Below are positions 8,474 through 17,160 of a DNA stretch of 64,000 nucleotides, in pieces (the stretch's first letter is position 1; the number at the start of each line of letters is the position of its first letter). The stretch comes from Pseudomonadales bacterium (GTDB lineage: Bacteria; Pseudomonadota; Gammaproteobacteria; Pseudomonadales; UBA7239), in the NCBI GenBank assembly GCA_028280345.1, contig JANQLY010000017.1:1-64000 (forward strand), written 5' to 3'. The position numbers and the translations under genes were made by a program. Under the pieces are notes generated by a model. The model was not told the DNA's origin, searched no databases, and saw only the letters and a list, made by a program, of their open reading frames with translations.

Positions 8474-9928
8474 ATGAGCTATCCGTTCAAACGTGTACAC
8501 GAAGAGAAGTCATCAGCTATTTTGGCTGGTAGTAATTGTGCGAAGGCCGCGGTAGATATCGAGCTACTGGAGAAATACGATGTCAGTGCGCCGCGTTATA
8601 CCTCATACCCGACCGCAGTACAGTTCAGCGAAGATTATACTGATAATGACTATCTCGCCATGATCGCAGGGCGCATGGAAACCATCGCGCCGCTGTCGTT
8701 GTATGTCCATGTGCCGTTTTGTCACGCGCCGTGTTATTACTGCGGTTGTAATAAAATTGTCACAAAAAACCGCAAGCTGGTGCGTCAATACCTTGATCAT
8801 CTGCGTAAGGAAATGGCCCTGATGCGCCTGCAGCTCAATGTCTATAAACGGCCGATTACCCAGATGCACTGGGGTGGCGGTACACCGACTTTTCTCGATG
8901 ATGCGGAGCTGACGGAGCTTATGCATCATATTGCCAGTTATTTTCACCTCGTCAATGATGATAGCCGGGATTACTCCATTGAGCTTGATCCGCGCACCAT
9001 GAATGAGGAGCGCATTGAGCTACTGAGAGGGCTTGGTTTTAATCGGGTCAGTCTTGGGGTGCAGGATTTTGATGAAGCGGTTCAGAACAGTATTAACCGC
9101 GTGCAGCCGCTTGCCATGATTCAGGAACAGGTTAACTATATCCGCGCTCGCGCATTTCACTCCCTGAATTTTGATCTGATCTATGGCCTGCCAAATCAGT
9201 CATTGACGTCTATCGAGGAAACCCTCGACAAGGTGATTTTTCTCTCGCCGGATCGAATTAGCTATTACAACTATGCTCACTTGCCGCACCGTTTTCCGGC
9301 CCAGATGGCAATTGATGCGGAGGCCTTGCCGACACCCCATGAAAAGCTCGAAATGGTGTCGTTGATCGTTTCACGCCTTACAGAGGCGGGTTATTTGCAT
9401 CTGGGCATGGATCACTTTGTTAAGCCCGACGACAGCCTTGCTGTGGCGATGGAAGAGGGTAATCTGTGTCGCAATTTCCAGGGGTATTCCACAGCGAAGG
9501 CCGAGGAGATTGTCGGCATTGGTGCATCGTCGATTACGAGCCTTACCGATGTCTATGTGCAAAATGCCCGCAAGCTCAAGGATTATTACGCGGCGCTGGA
9601 TGCGAACTGCTTGCCGGTAGAAAAAGGCCTCAATCTGACCCAGGAAGATCACCTGCGCAGTGAGGTGATTCAGAAACTGATTTGCTACCGCTACCTCGAT
9701 AAACCGGATATTGAGGCGCGTTTTGCCATTGATTTTGACACGCATTTTGCCAGTAGTCTGGCAGGGTTAGAGCCACTGGCAGAGGATGGCCTTGTCGAAC
9801 TATACAGCGACTCCCTTCGGGTAACCGATAAGGGTAGCCTGTTTTTGCGTAATATCTGCATGCTGTTTGATGAATATCTTGAGAGTCAGACAGCAAATGA
9901 GCAGCGTATTTTCTCAAGAGTGATATAA
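8474..9928 (+). CDS. hemN: Oxygen-independent coproporphyrinogen III oxidase
   Basis: A 484-residue radical-SAM enzyme that oxidatively decarboxylates coproporphyrinogen III to protoporphyrinogen IX without O2, in the cytoplasm. The cluster motif C-x3-C-x2-C is in VPFCHAPCYYCGCNK, followed by HWGGGTPTFL and the substrate region RYTSYPTA. It is about 25 residues longer than the E. coli protein at the N terminus. Because a -10-like hexamer sits only 8 nt upstream, a later start is possible, though no good ribosome site is seen. It is followed closely by the anr gene, the hemN-anr pairing known in pseudomonads. Confidence 0.96.
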   Translation: MSYPFKRVHEEKSSAILAGSNCAKAAVDIELLEKYDVSAPRYTSYPTAVQFSEDYTDNDYLAMIAGRMETIAPLSLYVHVPFCHAPCYYCGCNKIVTKNRKLVRQYLDHLRKEMALMRLQLNVYKRPITQMHWGGGTPTFLDDAELTELMHHIASYFHLVNDDSRDYSIELDPRTMNEERIELLRGLGFNRVSLGVQDFDEAVQNSINRVQPLAMIQEQVNYIRARAFHSLNFDLIYGLPNQSLTSIEETLDKVIFLSPDRISYYNYAHLPHRFPAQMAIDAEALPTPHEKLEMVSLIVSRLTEAGYLHLGMDHFVKPDDSLAVAMEEGNLCRNFQGYSTAKAEEIVGIGASSITSLTDVYVQNARKLKDYYAALDANCLPVEKGLNLTQEDHLRSEVIQKLICYRYLDKPDIEARFAIDFDTHFASSLAGLEPLAEDGLVELYSDSLRVTDKGSLFLRNICMLFDEYLESQTANEQRIFSRVI

Positions 9929-9965
9929 TGGTCGTTTCTGTATGAGAGCATCTGGTCTGAGAATA

Positions 9966-10736
9966 ATGAACAACATGAGTGAGCCGGGTAGTGGACAGGG
10001 GGGAACCCACAGCGGTGAGCGCGTCTGTCCCTCAAATCCCAATGTGAGCTGCGGTGATTGTCGCCTCGGTGATTTATGTTTGCCAATAACACTGGATGCC
10101 GGTGAAATTAACCAGCTTGATGAAATTGTCAAACGGGGTCGCCCGCTAAAGCGCGGCGATGCTTTGTATCGTCAGGGTGAAAAGTTTACCTCTGTTTTTG
10201 CCGTGCGTTCGGGTAGTGTGAAATCGTTTCAGACGGCGCTTGATGGTGAAGAGCGTGTGACCGGGCTTTATCTGCCAGGTGAAATTCTCGGCATGGGTGG
10301 TATCAGTAGTATGCAGTATGACAATACCGCAGTGGCACTGGAAACTGCTTCTGTTTGCGAGATTCCATTTCATCTGCTGGAAGAACTCAGTGTGAAAATT
10401 CCTTCGCTGCAAGGGCGTTTCTTTCGCCTGATGAGCCAGGAAATTACCAAGGATCAAAAAATGCTGACCATGGTCAGCACCAATACAGCGGAAGAGCGTG
10501 TCTCTGCATTGCTGTTAAGCATTTCAGCACGCAATCATCACCGCAAACTATCACAGACCTGCTTTATTCTACCGATGACCCGTGCTGAAATCGGCAGCTA
10601 CCTCGGCCTGACACTGGAAACCGTGAGTCGTATCTTTAGTCGCTTGCAAAAGCAGGGCTTGATCAAGGTGGATAACAAAGAAATTACCATTGAAGAGCTG
10701 GATGGATTGAAGGCGCTTGCGAAGGTCAGCAGCTAA
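9966..10736 (+). CDS. anr: Anr/Fnr oxygen-sensing transcription regulator
   Basis: A 256-residue CRP/FNR-family regulator. Cys29, Cys32, Cys38 and Cys131 match E. coli FNR Cys20/23/29/122 with a constant offset of nine, so the O2-labile [4Fe-4S] cluster should form. The C-terminal helix-turn-helix has the specificity residues of FNR (ETVSRIFSRL), which read TTGAT half-sites. The start at 9966 is preferred on family length; ATG 9942 in the same frame is possible. It probably controls the TTGAT-N4-ATCAA boxes found between 154 and 25,935, including hemN, ompW and the cbb3 operon. Confidence 0.95.
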   Translation: MNNMSEPGSGQGGTHSGERVCPSNPNVSCGDCRLGDLCLPITLDAGEINQLDEIVKRGRPLKRGDALYRQGEKFTSVFAVRSGSVKSFQTALDGEERVTGLYLPGEILGMGGISSMQYDNTAVALETASVCEIPFHLLEELSVKIPSLQGRFFRLMSQEITKDQKMLTMVSTNTAEERVSALLLSISARNHHRKLSQTCFILPMTRAEIGSYLGLTLETVSRIFSRLQKQGLIKVDNKEITIEELDGLKALAKVSS

Positions 10737-10758
10737 TTTCGCAGTATATATTGCAGAT

Positions 10759-10790
10759 AAAAAAGCCGTGAGGAAACTCACGGCTTTTTT
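10759..10790. terminator. Bidirectional Rho-independent terminator
   Basis: A 14-bp perfect stem (AAAAAAGCCGTGAG, loop GAAA, complement ending in six T) between the convergent anr and amidohydrolase genes. Confidence 0.93.
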
Positions 10791-10813
10791 GCTTTATGCT
10801 CCGGGTATTGTTT

Positions 10814-12112
10814 TTACACTAGCGCATTAGCCAACTGATTCATAATATCCTGCGCAGTTACCACACGCTGTCCATCTATGGCTGAATGCCCGCCCATGCC
10901 CGACATCAGACTTAAATCGACATCGGCAGCTTCGCTGCGCAGTGCGGCAACGGTGCACTGTTCGCGAGGGCGCTCAGCGGTGAAGTCGAGGCGGTATAGC
11001 TCCATGGCATTTTCATGGGTGATACGATTGATATCGTAATCGCTGACACCTTCAATGCTTTCCCAAAGCACTTCCGGTGCCTGCGGCCAGGTCGTATCGG
11101 AGTGGGGATAGTCGCATTCCCACATCATAGTTTCTACGCCGATTTTGTCGCGCAGACCAATGCCGGCCTGGTCGTCAATAAAGCAGCTGTAGACCTGACG
11201 GCGGAATACTTCACTGGGTAGCAGATCACCGAAGTCCTGGTGGGTCCAGGCGTGATGGTGTTTGTACACGTAGTCGGCGCGTTCGAGGAAGTAGGGAACC
11301 CATCCCGTGCCACCTTCGGCGAGTACAAATTTCAGTGTCGGGTACTTACGCAGAATCGTTGAGAACAACAAGTCAGCGGCAAGGTTAATGATGCTGATCG
11401 GTGTGGTGGTGATCATGACGTCTACCGGTGAGTCCATGGTGGGGAATGACATACCGCCACCGGAGCCGATATGGATGCTCACGACAAGTCCTTCGTCGAC
11501 ACAGGCTTGCCAGAACGGATCCCAGTATTCGTCGTGGATGCTCGGGAAGCCAAGTTTCTCCGGGTTTTCGCCAAAGCTGATCGTGGTGCAACCTTTTTTC
11601 GCGACACGACGTGCCTCGTCGGCCATCAGCTGCGGATCCCACAGTGCGGGCAAGGCGAGTGGAATAAAGCGACCCGGGTAGGCGCCACACCACTCGTCGA
11701 TATGCCAGTCGTTATAGGCGCGCAACATGGCGGTGGCCATTTCCTTGTCTTTGGTGTTGGCCCAAAGTTGACCAACAAAGCCCGGAAATGAGGGGTAGTT
11801 GAGTTGGGCGAGCACACCATTGGCATTCATATCAGCAATGCGTGCATCGACATCGTAGCAACCCTTGCGCAGTTGTTCGTAGCAGGTGGGTTCGACGCCG
11901 TATTCCTCCGGTACACGGCCTACCACAGCGTTAAGACCGATATTGGGCAATTGGCTGCCATTAAATTCCCAGACATCACAGCCGTTGTCGAGGCGTACCA
12001 CCTTTGGAGCATTATCCTTGTATTTGCTCCCACCGAGGTGGTTTTTAAACATGTCCGGTGGTTCCACAATGTGGTCGTCGACGCTGACAAGGATCATATC
12101 TTCAAGTTGCAT
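10814..12112 (-). CDS. Amidohydrolase-family protein
   Basis: A 432-residue TIM-barrel metal-dependent hydrolase of the amidohydrolase-2 (ACMSD-like) family. The N-terminal metal motif is SVDDHIVEPP, followed by VSIHIGSGGG and the late MWECDYPHSDTTWP, where the Asp/His are expected metal ligands. Members hydrolyse or decarboxylate ring or amide substrates, and this subgroup is common in P450-rich genomes that degrade terpenoids or steroids. The start at 12112 has AGAGGA upstream; 12127 is less likely. It stands alone on this strand, so the pathway cannot be assigned. Confidence 0.85.
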   Translation of the reverse strand: MQLEDMILVSVDDHIVEPPDMFKNHLGGSKYKDNAPKVVRLDNGCDVWEFNGSQLPNIGLNAVVGRVPEEYGVEPTCYEQLRKGCYDVDARIADMNANGVLAQLNYPSFPGFVGQLWANTKDKEMATAMLRAYNDWHIDEWCGAYPGRFIPLALPALWDPQLMADEARRVAKKGCTTISFGENPEKLGFPSIHDEYWDPFWQACVDEGLVVSIHIGSGGGMSFPTMDSPVDVMITTTPISIINLAADLLFSTILRKYPTLKFVLAEGGTGWVPYFLERADYVYKHHHAWTHQDFGDLLPSEVFRRQVYSCFIDDQAGIGLRDKIGVETMMWECDYPHSDTTWPQAPEVLWESIEGVSDYDINRITHENAMELYRLDFTAERPREQCTVAALRSEAADVDLSLMSGMGGHSAIDGQRVVTAQDIMNQLANALV

Positions 12113-12435
12113 GGTTTTTCCTCTCAAAACGGTAGGTAAATTAGCGTGTTGGATAAATCTGACGCTTCGTCAGATTTAATTGTGGCGCAGGTGTGTAATC
12201 CGGGGTTTGTCCTGGATCAAAGTCGGCGACAAAAATTGCTGTGGTAAATACGGTGGTAATGTTCGATGGCCTCAGACAAATAGCCAGGGTGTAAAACCCA
12301 AAAGTTTGACCTTGCATAAAGAAAGTGTTTCTTAAGCGAGGGTGCAAGTCGATATATGACCTGCATCAATGGTTAACACAATGTGCAGGCCTATGCTGAA
12401 CAGGCTTTTAAACACACCGTATTAAGGGGTAGCAC
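12113..12435. promoter_or_regulatory. Divergent promoter region with ANR box for ompW
   Basis: This 323-bp gap between the amidohydrolase and ompW contains ATGACCTGCATCAA (12356-12369), an ANR box with one mismatch in the first half. TATGCT (12392-12397) follows exactly 22 nt after it as a class II -10. An AAGGGGT ribosome site precedes the ompW ATG. I see no gene in the gap. Confidence 0.7.
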
Positions 12436-13116
12436 ATGATAGAAAAAACCTTTAAATCAGTTTTTGCCTGCGGCTTGTTGGCTGCTGCAAGTTTCTCTGC
12501 ACAGGGCTATGAAGCCGGGGACTGGATTTTGCGCGGTGGTGCCGCAACTGTTGATCCGAATGAAGACAGTGGGGTGATTACGCCATCGCCGGTACCAGGT
12601 GCGCAGGGTGAAGTGGGTCTCGATAGCGATACACAACTCGGCCTGACCGTTGCCTATATGATTACCGATAATATCGGTGTCGAACTGTTGGCGGCGACGC
12701 CCTTTACCCATACGGTGACGCTGGAAGGTGATTTGAAGGGATCGGGATCTCTGGCTGAAGTCACGCACCTGCCGCCGACGATCAGTGCCCAGTATTATTT
12801 CGATACCAACTCCATTGCCACGCCGTATCTCGGTGCAGGTATTAACTACACCATAATGTTGGAATCTGAAATTACCAGTAACGGTGCCGGTGTGCTGGAC
12901 GGTCTCGGTATTTCCGATCACAGTGTTGATGTGGATGACTCGGTGGGGCTTTCCCTGCAAGCCGGTGTTGATGTGGAGCTCAGTGAGAAGTGGCTGTTTA
13001 ATGCTGCGGTCTGGTATATGGACATCGATACCACGGCGAAGGTGGCAAATGCCGTAGAAGTGGATCTGGAAATTGATCCGTGGGTTTATATGGTTGGTGT
13101 CGGTTACAAATTCTGA
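12436..13116 (+). CDS. ompW: OmpW-family outer membrane protein
   Basis: A 226-residue eight-stranded beta-barrel with a signal peptide (cleavage likely after ASFSAQG). Family hallmarks are the AYMITDNIGVELLAATPF strand, LPPTISAQYYF and the C-terminal aromatic VGVGYKF required for barrel assembly. OmpW/AlkL proteins form narrow channels for hydrophobic compounds such as alkanes and terpenes across the outer membrane. E. coli ompW is FNR-activated, and an ANR box with well-placed -10 is present here. The proximity of P450 and dioxygenase genes fits uptake of hydrophobic substrates. Confidence 0.93.
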   Translation: MIEKTFKSVFACGLLAAASFSAQGYEAGDWILRGGAATVDPNEDSGVITPSPVPGAQGEVGLDSDTQLGLTVAYMITDNIGVELLAATPFTHTVTLEGDLKGSGSLAEVTHLPPTISAQYYFDTNSIATPYLGAGINYTIMLESEITSNGAGVLDGLGISDHSVDVDDSVGLSLQAGVDVELSEKWLFNAAVWYMDIDTTAKVANAVEVDLEIDPWVYMVGVGYKF

Positions 13117-13136
13117 TTCATTGAACCGCTAAAAAC

Positions 13137-13173
13137 AACCGGGTGGATAGATAATTGTTCGCCCGGTTTTTTA
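13137..13173. terminator. Rho-independent terminator after ompW
   Basis: AACCGGG (13137-13143) pairs with CCCGGTT (13162-13168), followed by a T run. It sits between convergent ompW and the end of the cco accessory operon. Confidence 0.75.
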
Positions 13174-13183
13174 TTGTTCGTGT

Positions 13184-13906
13184 TTAATGTGCATGGTGGG
13201 TGTGGTTGTTATCGGAATTATGGTGGTGATGCAGGTTATAGCCAGCCATTGTCCAGAGGCCAAATGCAATCAGTAACAGCGCAATGACCTGGCGCAGGGA
13301 TTTCTTTTGTAGCCACTGTTTGAGGCTGGCAGATGAAAATGCCATGGCGACCATACCCGGTAAGGTGCCGAGGCCAAAACAAAACAGGGTGAGCGCGGCA
13401 TCGAACCAGTGTGCCCGCATACTTGCCCATAGCAGTACACTGTAGATCAGGCCGCAGGGAAGCAGGCCCCATAAAAAACCTGCTGCAAAGGCTTTTGACA
13501 GTGAGTCCATTGGCAGGAATGGACGTGTTAGAGGTTGTATATAACGCCAGAGCTTTTGCCCGGCATTTTCCAGCACGGTCAGTCCCATCCACCATTGCGC
13601 GATATAACAGCCCATGGCGATTAACATAAAACCTGCAAGCAGGCGCAGTATCAGCAGAGCTGGTTGCAGGGTTTCGGCAAGTAGCCAACCGGCAAAACCA
13701 ACCAGTGCACCGAGTGTGGCATAGCAGCAAACGCGCGCAATGTTAAACGCCATAATGCGTGGTAGTGCCTTGTTAACGGTAAGGGCACCCCGCGGTGATT
13801 GTACGGAGAGACCAAACGCCGCACTGATACCACCGCACATTCCCAGGCAGTGACTTGCCCCGAACAGTCCGAGTAGAAAGGCGGATAGGTAGTGCAGTTC
13901 AATCAT
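13184..13906 (-). CDS. SafE/UreH-like membrane protein, cco-associated
   Basis: A 240-residue polytopic inner-membrane protein of the TauE/SafE (UreH-like) family. It has the N-terminal GASHCLGMCGG motif with two conserved cysteines, about six hydrophobic segments and a His-rich tail (HHHHNSDNNHTHHAH) that may bind copper or nickel. It is the regular last gene of cbb3 assembly operons, where it is thought to support copper or cofactor handling; the exact role is unproven. The start at 13906 overlaps the ccoS stop by 8 nt and fits the family N terminus; the frame extends upstream to 14044 without support. Confidence 0.88.
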   Translation of the reverse strand: MIELHYLSAFLLGLFGASHCLGMCGGISAAFGLSVQSPRGALTVNKALPRIMAFNIARVCCYATLGALVGFAGWLLAETLQPALLILRLLAGFMLIAMGCYIAQWWMGLTVLENAGQKLWRYIQPLTRPFLPMDSLSKAFAAGFLWGLLPCGLIYSVLLWASMRAHWFDAALTLFCFGLGTLPGMVAMAFSSASLKQWLQKKSLRQVIALLLIAFGLWTMAGYNLHHHHNSDNNHTHHAH

Positions 13907-14099
13907 TATCCGCTTTACTGTTGTCCGTCTGATCCGTTTTATCCGTGTCAGAACGGTCAAGGTGGTCTTCAAAAAGAGTTTGGGAAGCGTGCCGTTCGAG
14001 GTCATCGTATTGGCCGCTGTTAACAGCCCACAGATAAATAGCAATACCGATAAAGGTAAGTATCAGCGCGACCGGAATAATCAGATAGATGCTTTCCAT
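13899..14099 (-). CDS. ccoS: cbb3 oxidase assembly protein CcoS
   Basis: A 66-residue protein with one N-terminal membrane segment (MESIYLIIPVALILTFIG) followed by the characteristic YLWAVNSGQYDDLERHA signature and an acidic tail. CcoS is needed for insertion of heme and copper into the catalytic subunit of cbb3 oxidase. It lies 4 nt after ccoI and overlaps the SafE-like gene, so translation is probably coupled. Confidence 0.95.
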   Translation of the reverse strand: MESIYLIIPVALILTFIGIAIYLWAVNSGQYDDLERHASQTLFEDHLDRSDTDKTDQTDNSKADND

Positions 14100-14103
14100 A
14101 GTA

Positions 14104-16608
14104 CTACGCTCTATCAGGCATCGGGCTGCGCAGGTTGTTGTCAGATGTTGTGTCTGTCGTGTTGGCCCTGGGCATGTTGATCGTTTTCAAGCGCAGCGCA
14201 TTGGCTGTTACGAGCAGAGAGCTTGCCGACATGCCGAGCGCAGCGAGCCACGGCGGGATTAAACCGCAAGCCGCAAGTGGCAGAGCGGTAAAATTGTAGG
14301 TGATGGCCCAAGTAATATTTTGTCGTATCACCTTGCGTGTTTTTTCACTGTGTGAAAATAGTGATAACAGTGGTTGTAAGCTTTCCACGAGCAGGATGCT
14401 GTCGGAACCAATTTTGGCAAGATCGCTTGCATTAGCCATAGCGACAGAAATATCGGCACGGGATAGTACCGGCATGTCGTTGATACCATCTCCAACCATT
14501 AAAACCTGTTCGCCTGAGTTCTGTAGTGCTTGCAGGGCGGCAGATTTTTGTTCTGGCGACATATTGGCTGTTGCGTTCTCGATGCCCAGCTCGGTGGCGA
14601 GTTGCACAACGGCATCGTGTTGGTCGCCGGACATGATGCTGATCCGTTTACCCTGTTGTTGCAGTTGCTGAATTACCGCAGCGCTGTCTGGTCTCGGACT
14701 ATCGGCAAGGAAAAAGCATGCGAGCCACTGTTGTTCGCAAACCAACCAGACAGTGCTGCCGTGGGGGTTTGTACCCGTGATATCAGGCTGGCGCTGGTGG
14801 CAAAAGGTGGCGCAAAACGCGGCGTTGCCAAGGCGGTAACGCTGTTGATTGATAGTGCCTTCAATACCTTGCCCGGTTTCTATAGTTACCCCGCTGGCAA
14901 CAAGGTCGGTGTGAATGTGTGCAAAGGCCAGGGCAATCGGGTGTTCAGAATGGTTTTCAAGCGCTTTGGCCAACTCAAGCGTGGCGTTGTCGGGACGTTC
15001 ACTAAAAAAGTAACTTTGCGTCAGGTGGGGTTTCCCTAATGTCAGGGTACCGGTTTTGTCAAAGACTACATGGTTAATGCTGGTGCAACGCTCGATCACC
15101 TGGGGTGACTGGACCAATAAACCTGCAGCGCGCAACGCGCGGTGGCAAAATGCGAGTGAGGAAGGGGTAGCTAATGACAGTGCGCAGGGGCAGCTGACAA
15201 CCAGTACTGCAAGGGTTATCTCAAGCCAGTGAGGATTGCCCTGTTGCAGCCAGTAGTAAGCCGTTGCCGCGGCAATGCATAACACGACAAAGGTAAAGAA
15301 ACCGGCGATACGATCGATCAGTGGTGTTAGTTGTGGTCGCTCGAGGCGGTTATTTTCCATCAGACGATTAATGGTGGCAAAGCGACTTTGCTGCTGACAG
15401 TGGGTGACTTCTACAATCAGGCTGCCATCACAGTTTAATGTACTGGCATAAACATTGTCGCCGGGCCGTTTATGCTGCGGTGCCTGCTCACCACTGAAAG
15501 TTGCTTCATTCACCGTGCTGCTGCCATCAATCACAATGCCATCAGCGGGAATGGTGGCACCGGGCTTGATACAAATATGATTGCCATTTTGCAGCTCCGT
15601 AGTGGCGACAGTCAGAGTTTGTTGATCCGAGACAAGTTCGCAGGTAGCGGGAACCGGGTGTTGATAGAGTTGTTGGTCTTGCTGCTGACGGGCACGGCTT
15701 TCCAGATAGCGCGCAAGTGTTAACAAAAAGACAAACATACAAATCGAATCAAAATAGACTTCACCTTGCTGTGTGAATAGCGTAGCTACACTACTGAAGA
15801 ATGCGGCAACAATCGCGAGCGAAATCGGTACATCCATACCCAGTCTGAACAAATTGCCGCGGGCAACAAGTATAGAACGCAGGGCACCTTTAAAAAACGG
15901 ACGTGCGGCAAAAAATACCACCGGTAGCGTGAAAAAGAATGCGAGCTTGTTGATAAAGTGCTCGTGATTTGCGGCAATGCCCTGAAAGGCCCCGGCGTAT
16001 AAAGCAATGGACAGCATACCTACCTGCATCATACAAATTCCGGCGACGCCAAGACGCAACAGCTGTTGCCTGTTTAGTGACTCTGTGCGTGTTTGTTCCA
16101 GATGAGGTAGATAGGGTGCAGCAGTGAATCCGAGCTGTTGCAGTTGTTGCATGATCGTGCTTAACAACAAACGCTCCGGCTGCCAGTATACCGTGACCCG
16201 GTGGGTGGAAAGATTCACGATAACATCGCTAAGACCATCGAGTCGTTTCAAGGCTTGTTCGATCAGCCAGCAACAGGCTGCGCAGTGAATGTCTTCAACG
16301 ACCAGTATGGCTTCGAGTTCGTTGTCTTGCTGAGTCTGTGAGCTGGTCGTTGCTCTGACAAATTCCGCTTGATAAAGATGATCATCGTAGCGTGTAAAAC
16401 TGTTGCGGTTTTGTTCCGGGGCAGCTTGTCCGGAAGTGCCTGTGCGCAGTCGGTAGTATTCATTAAAGCCGCCGGCAAGGATGGTTTCCGCGACCATTTT
16501 ACAACTCGGGCAACACATATCCCGTGCACAACCATCAATTGTTACCTGCCAGCGTCCGGGGTCAGTAACCGGGAGTCCGCAGTGGTAGCAATCGGTGTGC
16601 CTGGTCAT
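14104..16608 (-). CDS. ccoI: Copper-translocating P1B ATPase for cbb3 assembly (CcoI)
   Basis: An 834-residue heavy-metal P-type ATPase. The N terminus carries CYHCG and CCPSC cysteine pairs, then an HMA domain with DIHCAACCW. Transport and catalytic motifs are CPC in VSCPCALSLATPS, the phosphorylated Asp in DKTGTLT, and the hinge GDGINDMPVL. Eight membrane segments are expected. CcoI/FixI ATPases export Cu(I) to the periplasm for cbb3 oxidase maturation rather than for copper resistance, and the position between ccoH and ccoS supports that assignment. Confidence 0.95.
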   Translation of the reverse strand: MTRHTDCYHCGLPVTDPGRWQVTIDGCARDMCCPSCKMVAETILAGGFNEYYRLRTGTSGQAAPEQNRNSFTRYDDHLYQAEFVRATTSSQTQQDNELEAILVVEDIHCAACCWLIEQALKRLDGLSDVIVNLSTHRVTVYWQPERLLLSTIMQQLQQLGFTAAPYLPHLEQTRTESLNRQQLLRLGVAGICMMQVGMLSIALYAGAFQGIAANHEHFINKLAFFFTLPVVFFAARPFFKGALRSILVARGNLFRLGMDVPISLAIVAAFFSSVATLFTQQGEVYFDSICMFVFLLTLARYLESRARQQQDQQLYQHPVPATCELVSDQQTLTVATTELQNGNHICIKPGATIPADGIVIDGSSTVNEATFSGEQAPQHKRPGDNVYASTLNCDGSLIVEVTHCQQQSRFATINRLMENNRLERPQLTPLIDRIAGFFTFVVLCIAAATAYYWLQQGNPHWLEITLAVLVVSCPCALSLATPSSLAFCHRALRAAGLLVQSPQVIERCTSINHVVFDKTGTLTLGKPHLTQSYFFSERPDNATLELAKALENHSEHPIALAFAHIHTDLVASGVTIETGQGIEGTINQQRYRLGNAAFCATFCHQRQPDITGTNPHGSTVWLVCEQQWLACFFLADSPRPDSAAVIQQLQQQGKRISIMSGDQHDAVVQLATELGIENATANMSPEQKSAALQALQNSGEQVLMVGDGINDMPVLSRADISVAMANASDLAKIGSDSILLVESLQPLLSLFSHSEKTRKVIRQNITWAITYNFTALPLAACGLIPPWLAALGMSASSLLVTANALRLKTINMPRANTTDTTSDNNLRSPMPDRA

Positions 16609-16626
16609 GGTTCCATCTACTATGGT

Positions 16627-17148
16627 TTAAAGGAAATGTGGTTCAAAGGAAAGTTTGACAAGCCACGGCGATTGACTGGCAACAGGTTCAAGGTTGACAT
16701 ACCAGCGCGGATTTTCGCTGAGAGCACTGAGTTGTGCCTCGGGCAGTGGTATCGAATAAATACCGTTACCCTCGGTCTTGAGAGTGGTAGAGAAATCCAG
16801 CGCAGTGTTAAGTGGGTGTGTAAAGCTCGCCATTACCTGGGTTGGAGGGGTAAATTCCGGGTTGCCATGCAACGTTAGTTCAAGGTTGCTGTGGGTGACT
16901 GACAATTCACTGCGTATACCGAGATCGAGCGCAAGCTGTTGCTGGCTAAAATCCTTATTAATTTCCAGGCCTTCCTTGTAGTAGTTGTCTTTAACCATAT
17001 TCAGCGGATTAACGATGGCAAGATAAATGGTGAAAAAACACGCGATGATAACCGTAGTGGGAAGGGCAATCAGAAACCAGGGCCAGAATTGCTTGTACCA
17101 GGGGCGTGAGTCGTAGTGGGGAGTGTTGTGGATAGCTTCGCTGTTCAT
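16627..17148 (-). CDS. ccoH: FixH-family cbb3 assembly protein (CcoH)
   Basis: A 173-residue single-pass protein. A membrane anchor (FWPWFLIALPTTVIIACFFTI) is followed by a periplasmic FixH domain beginning NMVKDNYYKEGLEINKDF, the family signature. CcoH interacts with the cbb3 complex and its assembly factors. It is located between ccoG and ccoI with gaps of 12 and 18 nt, as in other gammaproteobacterial cco operons. Confidence 0.93.
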   Translation of the reverse strand: MNSEAIHNTPHYDSRPWYKQFWPWFLIALPTTVIIACFFTIYLAIVNPLNMVKDNYYKEGLEINKDFSQQQLALDLGIRSELSVTHSNLELTLHGNPEFTPPTQVMASFTHPLNTALDFSTTLKTEGNGIYSIPLPEAQLSALSENPRWYVNLEPVASQSPWLVKLSFEPHFL

Positions 17149-17160
17149 TACGTTGCTTCT